Shown: positions 42,213-54,200 of the stretch, in pieces
Layout: every line of letters starts with the position of its first letter
Numbering within the stretch: position 1 is the first letter of the stretch
From: Lamellibrachia satsuma
Lineage: Eukaryota; Annelida; Polychaeta; Sabellida; Siboglinidae
Assembly (NCBI GenBank): GCA_033239005.1
Contig: BSQZ01000039.1
Location: 1,943,316 to 2,007,315, forward strand
DNA: 64,000 nt
Reading direction: 5' to 3'
Translations under genes and position numbers: made by a program
Notes under the pieces: generated by a model
Seen by the model: only the letters and a program-made list of their open reading frames with translations
Database searches by the model: none
What the model was told of the DNA's origin: nothing

Positions 42213-45200
42213 CTGTAGGCAAAACATTTTGTTTGTTATTTATTTCAGAACTGATGGCTTATTTCAAAGTGTCCTTCTCTAGAGTTAATGAGTCCACAAC
42301 AGATGTTTTCCATTTCCCTGCATATAATCTTTTACTCCCCTTGGCATAGACACCATGTGGAAGGAATCAGCAGCTTTTAGTCTCTTCTGAAAAATATAGG
42401 AAAAGTGGGGTAAATAAAATTGCACAAGGTTTTAAACTCCAGTCCCTTCAACTGAAAGTCTGACGCTCTACGACACAGCCACCACGCTCCACATTCTTGA
42501 CTCATGGACAGCAAGAAGGAAGGAACTTATTTGAAATAGAGAAGTCGATGAAATGGGTCAGTCTACCTGTAAGCAACTTGTAATGTTCATTCAACAAGGT
42601 TCATATTGGAAACTTAAAACTTCATCAACTGATTTAGCCTATCGCAAATCCGGTTTGTTGATGTCCAAATATGTAGTGCATAAATAATTTATGTAACAAC
42701 CTATCTTTGGTCAAATCATAAAAAAAATTTACTTTTGCTGTTAGATCTGGTATGGCTTAAAATAGTGGATATCCAAAATGGTACTGTGTGGGTCAATGCT
42801 GATTATGGGCACAACTTCCATCCTCTCGCCGATCACATGACAAAGTTAAAAATTTTCAACAAGGACGGTTTGAAAATACAGAATTTTTGCTAACAAAGTT
42901 CAATGTTTTACTAAATGTTTCCAGTCTTGTATGGACTCTCATTGCCACTTTCTAGCAACATTCAACACTCACCCAGGGAGAAGCTCACTTGGTCACACAT
43001 TCCAAGCAACTGGCCAAAGCAGACAAGTTTGTCAGATGCCTTGATGTTATACTCTTGCATTCTGAAACATCATACATGCTAAGTCTCAAAAATGCAAAAT
43101 TGATTTCAGGAGATTTGTGCATAAATCGGAGGGTCTCTGGGCATAAGAGAATTGTGCGTAAATTGGTGTATTTCACATCCTGGCTACACATGAAAATTAT
43201 CTCTAGATCAGCTTTAGTTCCAAATATACTAGACTGTATTATTAAATGGTACATTTTACATGTCAATATAAACATTTTGGCAGTAGACAAACTCTTTGTG
43301 AACTATAATTATAAAACATGTTTATTACCCTAATGGTCTAGGCATAAAACAATTTGTTCTGTTCCTGAATAGGCATACAACAAAACTTCCTTACCGGACT
43401 GGCATTAGCCTACATATCTGGTAACACATGCAACTAACATAATGTTTACTGGCAGGGCTAGCATTTTCTTTCTTTATTCAAAGTTTGTGATCCTGGGTGA
43501 CGGAGGCAATTTTTGGTTTGTAAAAAATATGTCTTTTCATTCATAACATGCTCTGATTGTGACAATTATTAAACATACACAAATTAAATAAAACTTACAA
43601 AGTGGAGATGTATTAATGGGCTTTATTTTAATGGACATTTAATGGATTGCACATCGATGAGCGATAACTGGGGGGGCACTCATTTAACACGTTATAAACA
43701 ATGCCACAAACAACGTACAAGGATACTGTTTAGCTAAGTCTCCTTTGTTTAGTCTGCACAAAACTTAATTGAAATAATCCCTGCTGTTGTTGAGGACGTG
43801 AATAAAGGGAGGGATTGGTTATCTTTTGTTTACTGAGGCCATTACATGATTTTAGCAAACTGGACATATGGGAAGCACAGTCGACGGTGACAATGATGAC
43901 GTACTTATTGACAGTAAACCGCATGGTGTCCTCATTGTGACTAGCGACCATAACAGATATCTTGCCACGTTGTCGGTGTTGTATCTGTTCCATCATCTCA
44001 GTCAGCACCTTCTCAAACATGGCAGTAGTCGCTTCAAACGTCGGGTTAACGGGATCTTCGTAGCCCAACATCGCTGCCCTCTTGCGTTCCTAGCAAAGAT
44101 GATGTCGCAGATAGACACACACAATATCAGGGCAGTCTGAACTTTGTATACATAACAATATTTTGAATGTTTTCAATGAGAAATTCTAAATATAAAGCAC
44201 CAGTTTATATTTGGATGAATGTCACCAAGTTTCGGTAAAATATGATAATTCATAACATTTAACCAACTTTGCAACAGTTACCATGGTAAATAAACTTTGT
44301 ATAATAATAAATAAATAAAAAGAATTTGTTTACATTATACTTTATAACTACTACTACTACCGTTGATTACCCAATCATTGCTGTCATTACGGTTTTGCTC
44401 AGGTAGGTATGTGGCCATCAAATCATATAACGGTCATTGATTGGATAACACATGCATAACTATTTCCGCAGTAAGCATCTCCTTCTCGGAGTATGTATTC
44501 ATCGTTCGATAAATGTTTTTTCACTAAAACCAACATTTCTAACAACTTGCTTACACTGCACTAATGAAATAACTGTTAGAGATTTAGAATATGGATCTCT
44601 TGCACAAGTTTCTTCAGACACCGACCTGCTCCATGTAGGCCCCTCGCACCAGCTTGGCACCGAAGTAGAAGTCTTCCCGCTTGGCAAGGCCCATGTCTGT
44701 CATCATCATGTTGTAGGCGTCCTGAACGAGGAGGTGACAGAGTTACTGGCAGGAAATAAACTCACATACTGTATTCGACCTAATGAGCATACAGTACACT
44801 TGAAAGAAATTGGGCCATGGAAAAATGTCAACGAATCTGTTCTTATAAGTGTACACCACTGTTTTGTTTCTCTAGACAATAATGTAACTGTTGAACACTA
44901 GTGGTGTCATTTTGTGACTAATGTAGAACAACTGAAAAGTAGTGCCAACTGTTTAACACCAGCTGGAGACACTTCAGTTGTTCAACACTACACAAATTAC
45001 AATAATTATGGATCCTTAAAAATGGGGGTGTACGCTAATTAAGGGCAACAAAAACGGCACTATTATGCTAACAGTCCTCCCGTGATTTTATTCATTCTCA
45101 TGTTTTTCTTAAACTTCCCTCCTTAATTTATTTTGCCCACTGCGAATCAGGTCCATTTATGTTACGAGTCACGACTGCGAATAGCCTTATGTCATAGTAG

Positions 45201-48200
45201 ACAGAGGTGCAGCCACTTTCAGCAGATTTGTGCCCATACCCAGTCAAAACACAATGTAATAGTTTATTCCAATGATTTCACCAAAACTAAATAAGAAATG
45301 TTTTTATTTGACCCATCATACATTTCACATAATACATATATGTCCATGTTAACTTATAATTTTAAATAATACAGGTGTATATGGTTGTAAGTAAACACGG
45401 TATATATTAAGGTAAACAAACATATAGGGTCAGGAGACTTCTTTAAGACTTTGATAGTCGCTATCGAGTAAATAAAATTAAACTAACTCAGTCGTATAAT
45501 TTTTCTGAGAAGAAAAAAACACCATAATAATATCATCTCTGATTGTGTGTGTGTGTATGAGTGTGCACGTGCAGGTGCTTGTTTGTGTGCATGTTCGTGT
45601 ATTACTATTCTCGCTTGATTATGTGTTTGTTGTTTAGGCACCTATTAGTATAAGGGTGATAGGTGATTGTATTTTTTAATGTTGCATACATATATAGCAA
45701 TTTTGCCTTGTGCATGAATCCTAATTTTGTAAAAAATAAAGTTTTGCATACTGGGCAAATCCTTGTAAGCTGTTTGTATTAAGCTTTTCCTTAACTATAG
45801 TGGGAATATTATTAAGTGAAAATGGTAAATTATGCCGAAGACATTTCTTTGCAAATTCGTGTTTAGTTTTATAAGTATATATTTCATTCTTTCATTCTTA
45901 TAACATGCTGAGTTTTTTATGGAGTGGCTCTGTGTGGGAATTATAGTTACTTAAGGTAATAATTCTCAATGCTTTCTTTTGAAGTTTTATTATTCTATTT
46001 GTATGAAAACCCCAAGCAATGATGCAATAATTAATGTGTGGTACAATTAATGAATTATATAATGTTAATTTATTTAAAATACAAAACTTTTTAGAACATG
46101 CGTTTGAAATTTTTTCAATATGTCTTTTCCAGTTCAGATTTGTATCAATAATTATACATAAGAAATTTAATTCCTTAACTTGGTCAATATTTATATTATC
46201 TATCTCCAGAGTAAGCGTCTGTATATTTTTATTTGTCCTTTGGAATGTCATATATTTAGATTTTGCAAAGTTTAATGATAATTTATTTATTTTGAGCCAT
46301 TCATTTATATTTAAAAGTTCATCATTTATTAAAGATTCTAAATTGTCATTTTATATATTATCATTAAAAGTATTTAAAGTAATTGATAAGGTTGTGTCAT
46401 CAGCATAAATGATTAAATTAAACATTTTACTGGCTTGTGCAAAATCATTGATATATAATAAATAACAGAGGTCCTAGGATTGAGCCCTGTGGTATGCCAG
46501 TTGTTATTATTATTATTATTATTATATACCGAACTCATAAAGCGCTCTTTTCATGCATAAAAGCCTGTTCAAAAGCGCTTATTGGTAACATGTTTGATTT
46601 TATATGATAAATTTCAGTATATTGTTTACAGTTATTTAGGTAGCTACTGAATAAGTTCAGAATTGTACCATTTATACCATAATATTTTAATTTGTCAATT
46701 AAAATTAAATGGTCAATGGTATCGAATGCTTTAGAAAGGTCCAAATATATGTTTATGGGTATTGCATCCTGATCCATTTCGGTTATAATCCTATCTATTA
46801 ATTCCAGTGCAGCATATTCCGTTGAATGCTTGGGTTGAAAGCCATATTGATGGTCAAAGAAAAGTTTGGAGTCTTTTAAATAAGTTGACAATTGATAAAA
46901 AATTATTTTTTCCAATACTTTTGAGATAGCTGGTAAAAGAATAATTATTAAATATTGTTGGCTCGCCTTTTTTATCAATTGGAATAACCTTAGCAATTTT
47001 TAATTTATCAGGGAATACTCCTGTGGTTAATACTTGATTTGTTAATAATGTTAAAAATTTAGTTATTGCAGGTTAAATTAATTTTAGTAGTTTGGTGGAA
47101 AACCATCAAATCCATAACTATTTTTGTTGAGTAGATTATTTATTATTCTCTTTACGGTATATTCTTCAATTTTGTTAAATGTAAAAACAGAGTTTACTTT
47201 TTTATTTAAATAATACGAATGATCATGGAAGCCTTTGTATTTAATATTGTTTGCCAGATGATTCCCTATATTAGTAAAAAATGCATTAAATTTATTTGCA
47301 ATTTATCTGTCATAATAGAATTTGATTCTCTCATCACATATTTATTTTTAGCTTGATTGATTTCATCTAGGATAACGTTATTGTTACGGTTTATGTCAGC
47401 CATTGGACCTATGTCTAGTTTCTCATTTATTTGAGGAGAGATTAAATCCTTTTTGACTTTTAACATTGCCTTTTTGTTTTGAATATGAATTTCTATGAAA
47501 TTTGTAGGATGTTGTTTTTTCATAGTATCTATAATTATGAAATACAGTTGATGATCAGAAATTTTTTTAATTAATATTCCTGTACTATTTAATATATATT
47601 TTGTTAAATTACAAAAGAAATTATCAATTAGTGTGCCATTACAGGTTGCAAACCTGGTGGGAAGAGTGATTGGGAGAAGGGACTAAATGAAGTTAACCTG
47701 TCAAAGAACCTGCTACAATGTTCTTGCTCATTTATTTTTAGCATATTTATATCAGAATCCCCTGCCAGAATAAAATTTTTTGGCATAGATGATATGACTG
47801 TTGTAAATAGATTTATAAATTCATTATAATTTTCATTTAATGGCCTTGGAGGTCGGTATATATTTCCTATAGTGATCGTCTATGGTAAGCCTCCTCCATT
47901 TACTTGTATTATTTGCCCCTCCCAATGTTTATACATAAAACATTGCACAAATAAGCTAGCATGTCATAGTGGGTATCAGGTCGGTCTGATTTTTCACGAA
48001 ACAAGTCTTAAATGAGACAAGCAAAAAACTTACTTGAGGAGGGTGCTTTATTAGTCAAGCGATTTGTTCAAATTGCTTCAGACTTGGAACCAAGTCCAAG
48101 AGTGAAATGTCAGACTGACCTTGAGGTAACATTGGTAGGTGTTGAAGATCTGGGCCTTCTCTTTGTTGAACTTGCGCATCATCTCCATACACAGGCGGTT

Positions 48201-51200
48201 GGTGGCGTACTGGAAGTAGGACTGCTCCGCATCGATCATCACTCGCACGTTTTTCTCAGCACCGTGCTGTAGCAGAGACAACGAGACAACACTGGTCTAC
48301 AGCAGGGTCACATCAATCACACAAGACATGTAGACAGGAACAGTTCTACTAAATTCGTTTAATAATAATTCCATTTATATAGTGTTGTACACCTGGACAA
48401 AGTCCATTCAAGAGCTTCTTCATACAACATAGTAATTCATATAGTTTACAGTCGTAACAGCTGTGTTTTAATTTTTCGTTAGTTTCTGTTCAGTGGTATA
48501 ATGGTTAGTGTCAGACTCTCAACCGAGAGAACCAGTTTAATCTTCGTCTTGCCGTATGAAGCCCTAGCAATTGTGTACACATCACTCTGAAAGCTCTATG
48601 GCACACAACTCCACAATCATGGGTTCAAAGGCTTTTAATTTTTACTAACCAAATTTTTTTAATAACGAAATTTTTCATACTAAACTTCAACCACATCTAC
48701 GGACAATAATAGTCTTAACTTCAATCATAAGTATAATTATTTCAGTCACCAGCATAGTAATTGTGGCCACAGTGTAGATAACTGCAGTACTACTGCATTG
48801 CTATGGAACCTTTTATCGCATGTACAAACTGTCTTTTGGAAGCCTCTAAAATGCAACAGTGAAACTGTAACATTTTACTACCTACATCATTGCAATATTT
48901 AATTTAATCGCAGCGCGTGTGTTTATGATTAGGCAACAAGCGACGTATAAATGGCTAATAAACAACATAGTAGCAGTAGATATATCTGTACCTTGGCAAT
49001 GGCATCAATCCTCAGTAACATATTCTTCATCTGGTCCTCTTCCTCAGGTGACATCGCTGTAGCAAGCTGCTCAAACTTGCCAGTCTGAAACACACACAAC
49101 ACAGCATATGGCAAGCTACAGCAGACATTCCTACACTGGGGGCCGCCATGTAGTTCCAGTTTTATTATTACGTTTTAGCAATGACAGCAACAAATTGTTT
49201 TGCATAGCTTTAAATTTAAATTAGTAGTCATTTGGTTTTAAAATAATTTCACCATTCTCTTACCTGATGAAGAATACTGATCATGTGACAAATATTTAGG
49301 TATACTATGTATTGATTTCCATCAAATTCCCCCCAAAAAATCACTGTGAATGTGTATATGACAAGTAATGACTTATTCTAGTGACTTGACCTCAGTTGTT
49401 CTCAGCATTGACAGTTGTATTTGGGTAAATAAATTATTATTTTAGGTGATCTGATCAATTGTTTAATTGGGTTTATGAATAATATTCAAATATTACCTGG
49501 AGGTTTGGTACTTTGAGAAGCTTCCCAAGACTGATGTTGACTTCAAGCAAGTTGTGCCAATCCAGCAAGTCAATCTCTCTGTATTGGAAGGCAAGGAACC
49601 CATTAAACAGACAAAATACAGTTAAACACAGCTAAGATAAATACTTTTAATTACACTTAACAAATTATGATGATATGCAAGTATCCATAACATTATTTCT
49701 AACTTTGATTATTTAATTTGACAACTCCCAACCTTGTCTCGGCAGAATCAAGTGCAACACTATGTTTAATTTTTGCAATTTAATTATTTTACTAAATCAT
49801 TTTATCTGAGCAGGGCAAAGTGGGAGACATGACACAGAATCATCATGTACGCACCCATCATGTGTGATATCAAGAATCGTGAACCACTTCCTACGTTCCT
49901 CCGAGCCGAGTTGGATGAATTTGAGGTAACGCTCAAAGTCCTTCCGTCTGATGACACCGTCTTTTGACGTCGACGCGAGGACATCAAAGTAGCGTCGTAC
50001 GCGACTCAGAACTTCAGACAGTTGCAACTGTAATGACATTCACTCTGAACTATGCCCACAGCACACATTCAACCAGTCTGCAGTTGCTGTGGTTGTACCA
50101 CACATCAACAATCATGAATCTCGTGGCTGCTTCCAAGTGTCCTGGACGTAGCTCCATGCTGTGTCTACAGGGTTTCTTTCATTGTCTGGTCCACATGTAT
50201 TTTGAATAAAAAATGAAGGTAAACTGCACTAGAAGTGTCTGTAAAAAATTATTGATGGTATGTTCCATAGCTACACAATAGATTGCACTACCATTGTCAC
50301 TAGCTGGGTTAGAGTCAATTACAATTGTAACTGTAATTAATTACAATTGAAAAATTAAGTAGTTGTGTAATTGCAACGTAATATTGTAACTGATGCTTAA
50401 TTACATTCCAATTACTTCACAAAGTGTATTTTTTTAATGTCTTTGATATAATGTGTAATTAATTAAGCAGTAGTGACTGGTATTTACAATATAAGCAGCC
50501 AAATAAGTTACAATTACACCTCTCTGTAAATACGTGAAAAACTTAGAAAAACAATTGTGTAACTGTATCATTTTGAATTAGCGATTTCACTGTGTAACTT
50601 AAGGCAGTAATGTGGATGCTCGAGTGAACCAAACAAGTAAAAAAACCCTAATTTTTTCTAACATGAAAAATGTCTCAATTGGACAGGCAGTGGTAGGCAT
50701 AACAGCAGTATGCCATTGGCTACATGACAGCAGTATGCCGTTGGCTACATGGCAGCAGTATGCCGTTGGCTACATGACAGCAGTATGCCATTGGCTAAAT
50801 GGCAGCAGTATGCCGTTGGCTACATGACAGCAGTATGCCACTGGCTACATGACAGCAGTATGCCGTTGGCTACATGACAGCAGTATGCCACTGGCTACAT
50901 GACAGCAGTATGCCGTTGGCTACATGACAGCAGTATGCCACTGGCTACATGACAGCAGTATGCCGTTGGCTACATGACAGCAGTATGCCACTGGCTACAT
51001 GACAGCAGTATGCCACTGGCTACATGACAGCAGTATGCCGTTGGCTACATGACAGCAGTATGCCACTGGCTACATGACAGCAGTATGCCACTGGCTACAT
51101 GACAGCAGTATGCCGTTGGCTACATGGCAGCAGTATGCCGTTGGCTACATGACAGCAGTATGCCGTTGGCTACATGGCAGCAGTATGCCGTTGGCTACAT

Positions 51201-54200
51201 GACAGCAGTATGCCACTGGCTACATGACAGCAGTATGCCGTTGGCTACATGACAGCAGTATGCCGTTGGCTACATGACAGCAGTATGCCACTGGCTACAT
51301 GACAGCAGTATGCCGTTGGCTACATGACAGCAGTATGCCACTGGCTACATGACAGCAGTATGCCGTTGGCTACATGACAGCAGTACGCCACTGGCTACAT
51401 GACAGCAGTATGCCACTGGCTACATGGCAGCAGTATGCCACTGGCTACATGACAGCAGTATGCCACTGGCTACATGACAGCAGTATGCCACTGGCTACAT
51501 GGCAGCAGTATGCCGTTGGCTACATGGCAGCAGTATGCCATTGGCTACATGACAGCAGTATGCCGTTGGCTACATGACAGCAGTATGCCACTGGCTACAT
51601 GGCAGCAGTATGCCACTGGCTACATGGCAGCAGTATGCCACTGGCTACATGACAGCAGTATGCCACTGGCTACATGACAGCAGTATGGTACTGGCTACAT
51701 GGCAGCAGTATGCCACTGGCTACATGACAGCAGTACGCCACTGGCTACATGACAGCAGTATGCCACTGGCTACATGACAGCAGTATGCCACTGGCTACAT
51801 GACAGCAGTATGCCACTGGCTACATGACAGCAGTATGCCGTTGGCTACATGACAGCAGTACGCCACTAGTTACATGACAGCAGTATGCCGTTGGCTACAT
51901 GACAGCAGTACGCCACTAGTTACATGACAGCAGTATGCCGTTGGCTACATGACAGCAGTACGCCACTGGCTACATGACAGCAGTATGCCACTGGCTACAT
52001 GACAGCAGTATGCCACTGGCTACATGACAGCAGTATGCCGTTGGCTACATGACAGCAGTACGCCACTAGTTACATGACAGCAGTATGCCGTTGGCTACAT
52101 GGCAGTAGTATGCCACTGGCTACATGACAGCAGTATGCCACTGGCTACATGACAGCAATATGCCGTTGGCTACATGGCAGCAGTATGCCGTTGGCTACAT
52201 GGCAGCAGTATGCCACTGGCTACATGACAGCAGTATGCCGTTGGCTACATGACAGCAGTACGCCACTAGTTACATGACAGCAGTATGCCGATGGCTACAT
52301 GACAGCAGTACGCCACTGGTTACATGACAGCAGTATGCTGATGGCTACATGGCAGCAGGCCTATGTTGAACAGTGTTCACAGCTGTGTAACTGACTACAA
52401 TGCGATTCACTAAACACAATCACGCATAAAAACGCCCAAAAATACAATGGCTCTGCTTGGATAATAAAATACAAATTTACACAGTGCCATAATCACCTAG
52501 TGCACAATGGCACTGGTGAATCAGTGTGCTCAGCTGCCACAATGCCTGCCCAAAGGGTTAATAACATCAAGCAGAGTATGGAGCTAATTCCAGATGTGCC
52601 AAGGCTTATATGTGACTTCCATATTCTGTAAGGATATATATAAGGTTAATGCAAGGTTCAGTCTAGGACAATGATCTTGGTGCCAATTTATCATCTGGAA
52701 AGAAAATTAATCTGGCAGAAAGGGCTGGCTTTAAAGTTGTCTAGGGCAGTCACAAGTTCTTGTGGTCACACTACCCATAGCCACAATTTAAAAATTCCCT
52801 TAGCGATTATCAGAATAATTCCAGTGACTGTTGAAAAACAGAATAATAAAAATTACAAGATGTCTTGACATCCTGTAAAAGTTTTGTCCTGTCAAAAATT
52901 TTACAAATTTGGTACACTAGATAATGGTACACCATCTGGGGTGTGGATAATGAAGTTTATATTGAAGCAGATTGGGAACCAGCCAGAAAGTAATGTATAC
53001 CACACACTAGCTCCCAAGTTTCACATTCTGGACTGAACCTTATGCTGTCTTTCTACAAGCAGAAACTAGCAAATAAACAAATTTCAGCAAAAACATCTCT
53101 ACAAGAACATCTAAAAAATGAACATATTATTAATCAAAGCATTCATTTTAAACTGAATTAAACAAAAAAGCCATGTTTTTATCTTCCCAAAATATAAAAA
53201 ATATTGCAAGTAGTTAACTTTTCTGCTTCCTGATTGAAAACCATCGGCCAGAAACTGGCCGTCTGGTGCAATATGACAAAGCCTGGTGTCAGCACAAGTG
53301 GTGATTACATACCAGAAGTTGAGGTCGGCCAAGGGCAGTCAACTTTACAGCCGTGAACCCTGACCCGTTAGTTGTACCTGTTGCCACGACGATATAAAAA
53401 GTGATATGTCCAATCAGTGTCAGCCCAAACAACTTTGTACGCACATTTAAAACTCTTACATTAATTAACAAAATTCAAATCTAAAACTCAACAGGTGATG
53501 GTAGTTTACAAATCTGTGGGTAGGTTTTTTCAGTAAGGTAAACAAAACAAAACAACATTTTTGTATTCCTTCCAGACATTTTGACCAAATCATTCGGTCT
53601 TCATCAACAGACTGACACAAGATGAAAATCAAGGAAGCAATACACATCCATCGAACAAAAACTGTCCTGAACCGATGTGTCAGCTAGGAGCTCCCCGGTC
53701 CTTCTCTAGCTTGTGTCACATGACCTTTGTCATGTGATATGCCCATGGCACTGTCAGTCCGCCAACAAAGACTGAATGAGGTCAAAATACTTGGAAAGAA
53801 CACAAAGTTTCTTGTGAGGTCATTACCATGTCACAAATGTACTGCATTGCTTCAAAGTTCAAACAAAGTTAATTCTTATAACTAATTAATCTTAACGCCA
53901 CTAAACTTGCTCAACAATTCCTCGAAGCATAATATGACTTGTATACTGGATGAACTAGTATTTCTTTCAAAGAAATATAATACAAATGTTCAGTTGTCAT
54001 TGGCAATTTCCAATATGTTTCTAACGACTTTAAACAATAATACTTACAATAGCGATATGCAATTTACTAAAAGGACAAAAGCGATCAGTCAAGTTATTTT
54101 TGTTCTTATCACACTTTGACTTTTGCCAGGAGGCAATGCTATAATTTATCCCCAATAAGCAGCAGTCGCTGACCCATAGCTATGATAAAGCTATCAAATT

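Larger units (their letters stand above)
50028..53312. other. PRODH intron with a 25-bp satellite
   Basis: 3.3 kb. It includes an ATTACAATTG-rich tract (50310-50530) and the 25-bp satellite (50696-52365). The rest (52366-53312) shows nothing recognisable. Confidence 0.6.

Noticed and set aside
50612..51777. Open frames of 67-71 codons in the 25-bp satellite
   Set aside because: Three 25-bp units make 25 codons, so the frames are artefacts of the repeat and stop wherever CATGA falls in register.
50696..52365. CRISPR-like array
   Set aside because: The 25-bp units abut directly, with no unique spacers and no cas genes, in a eukaryotic intron.
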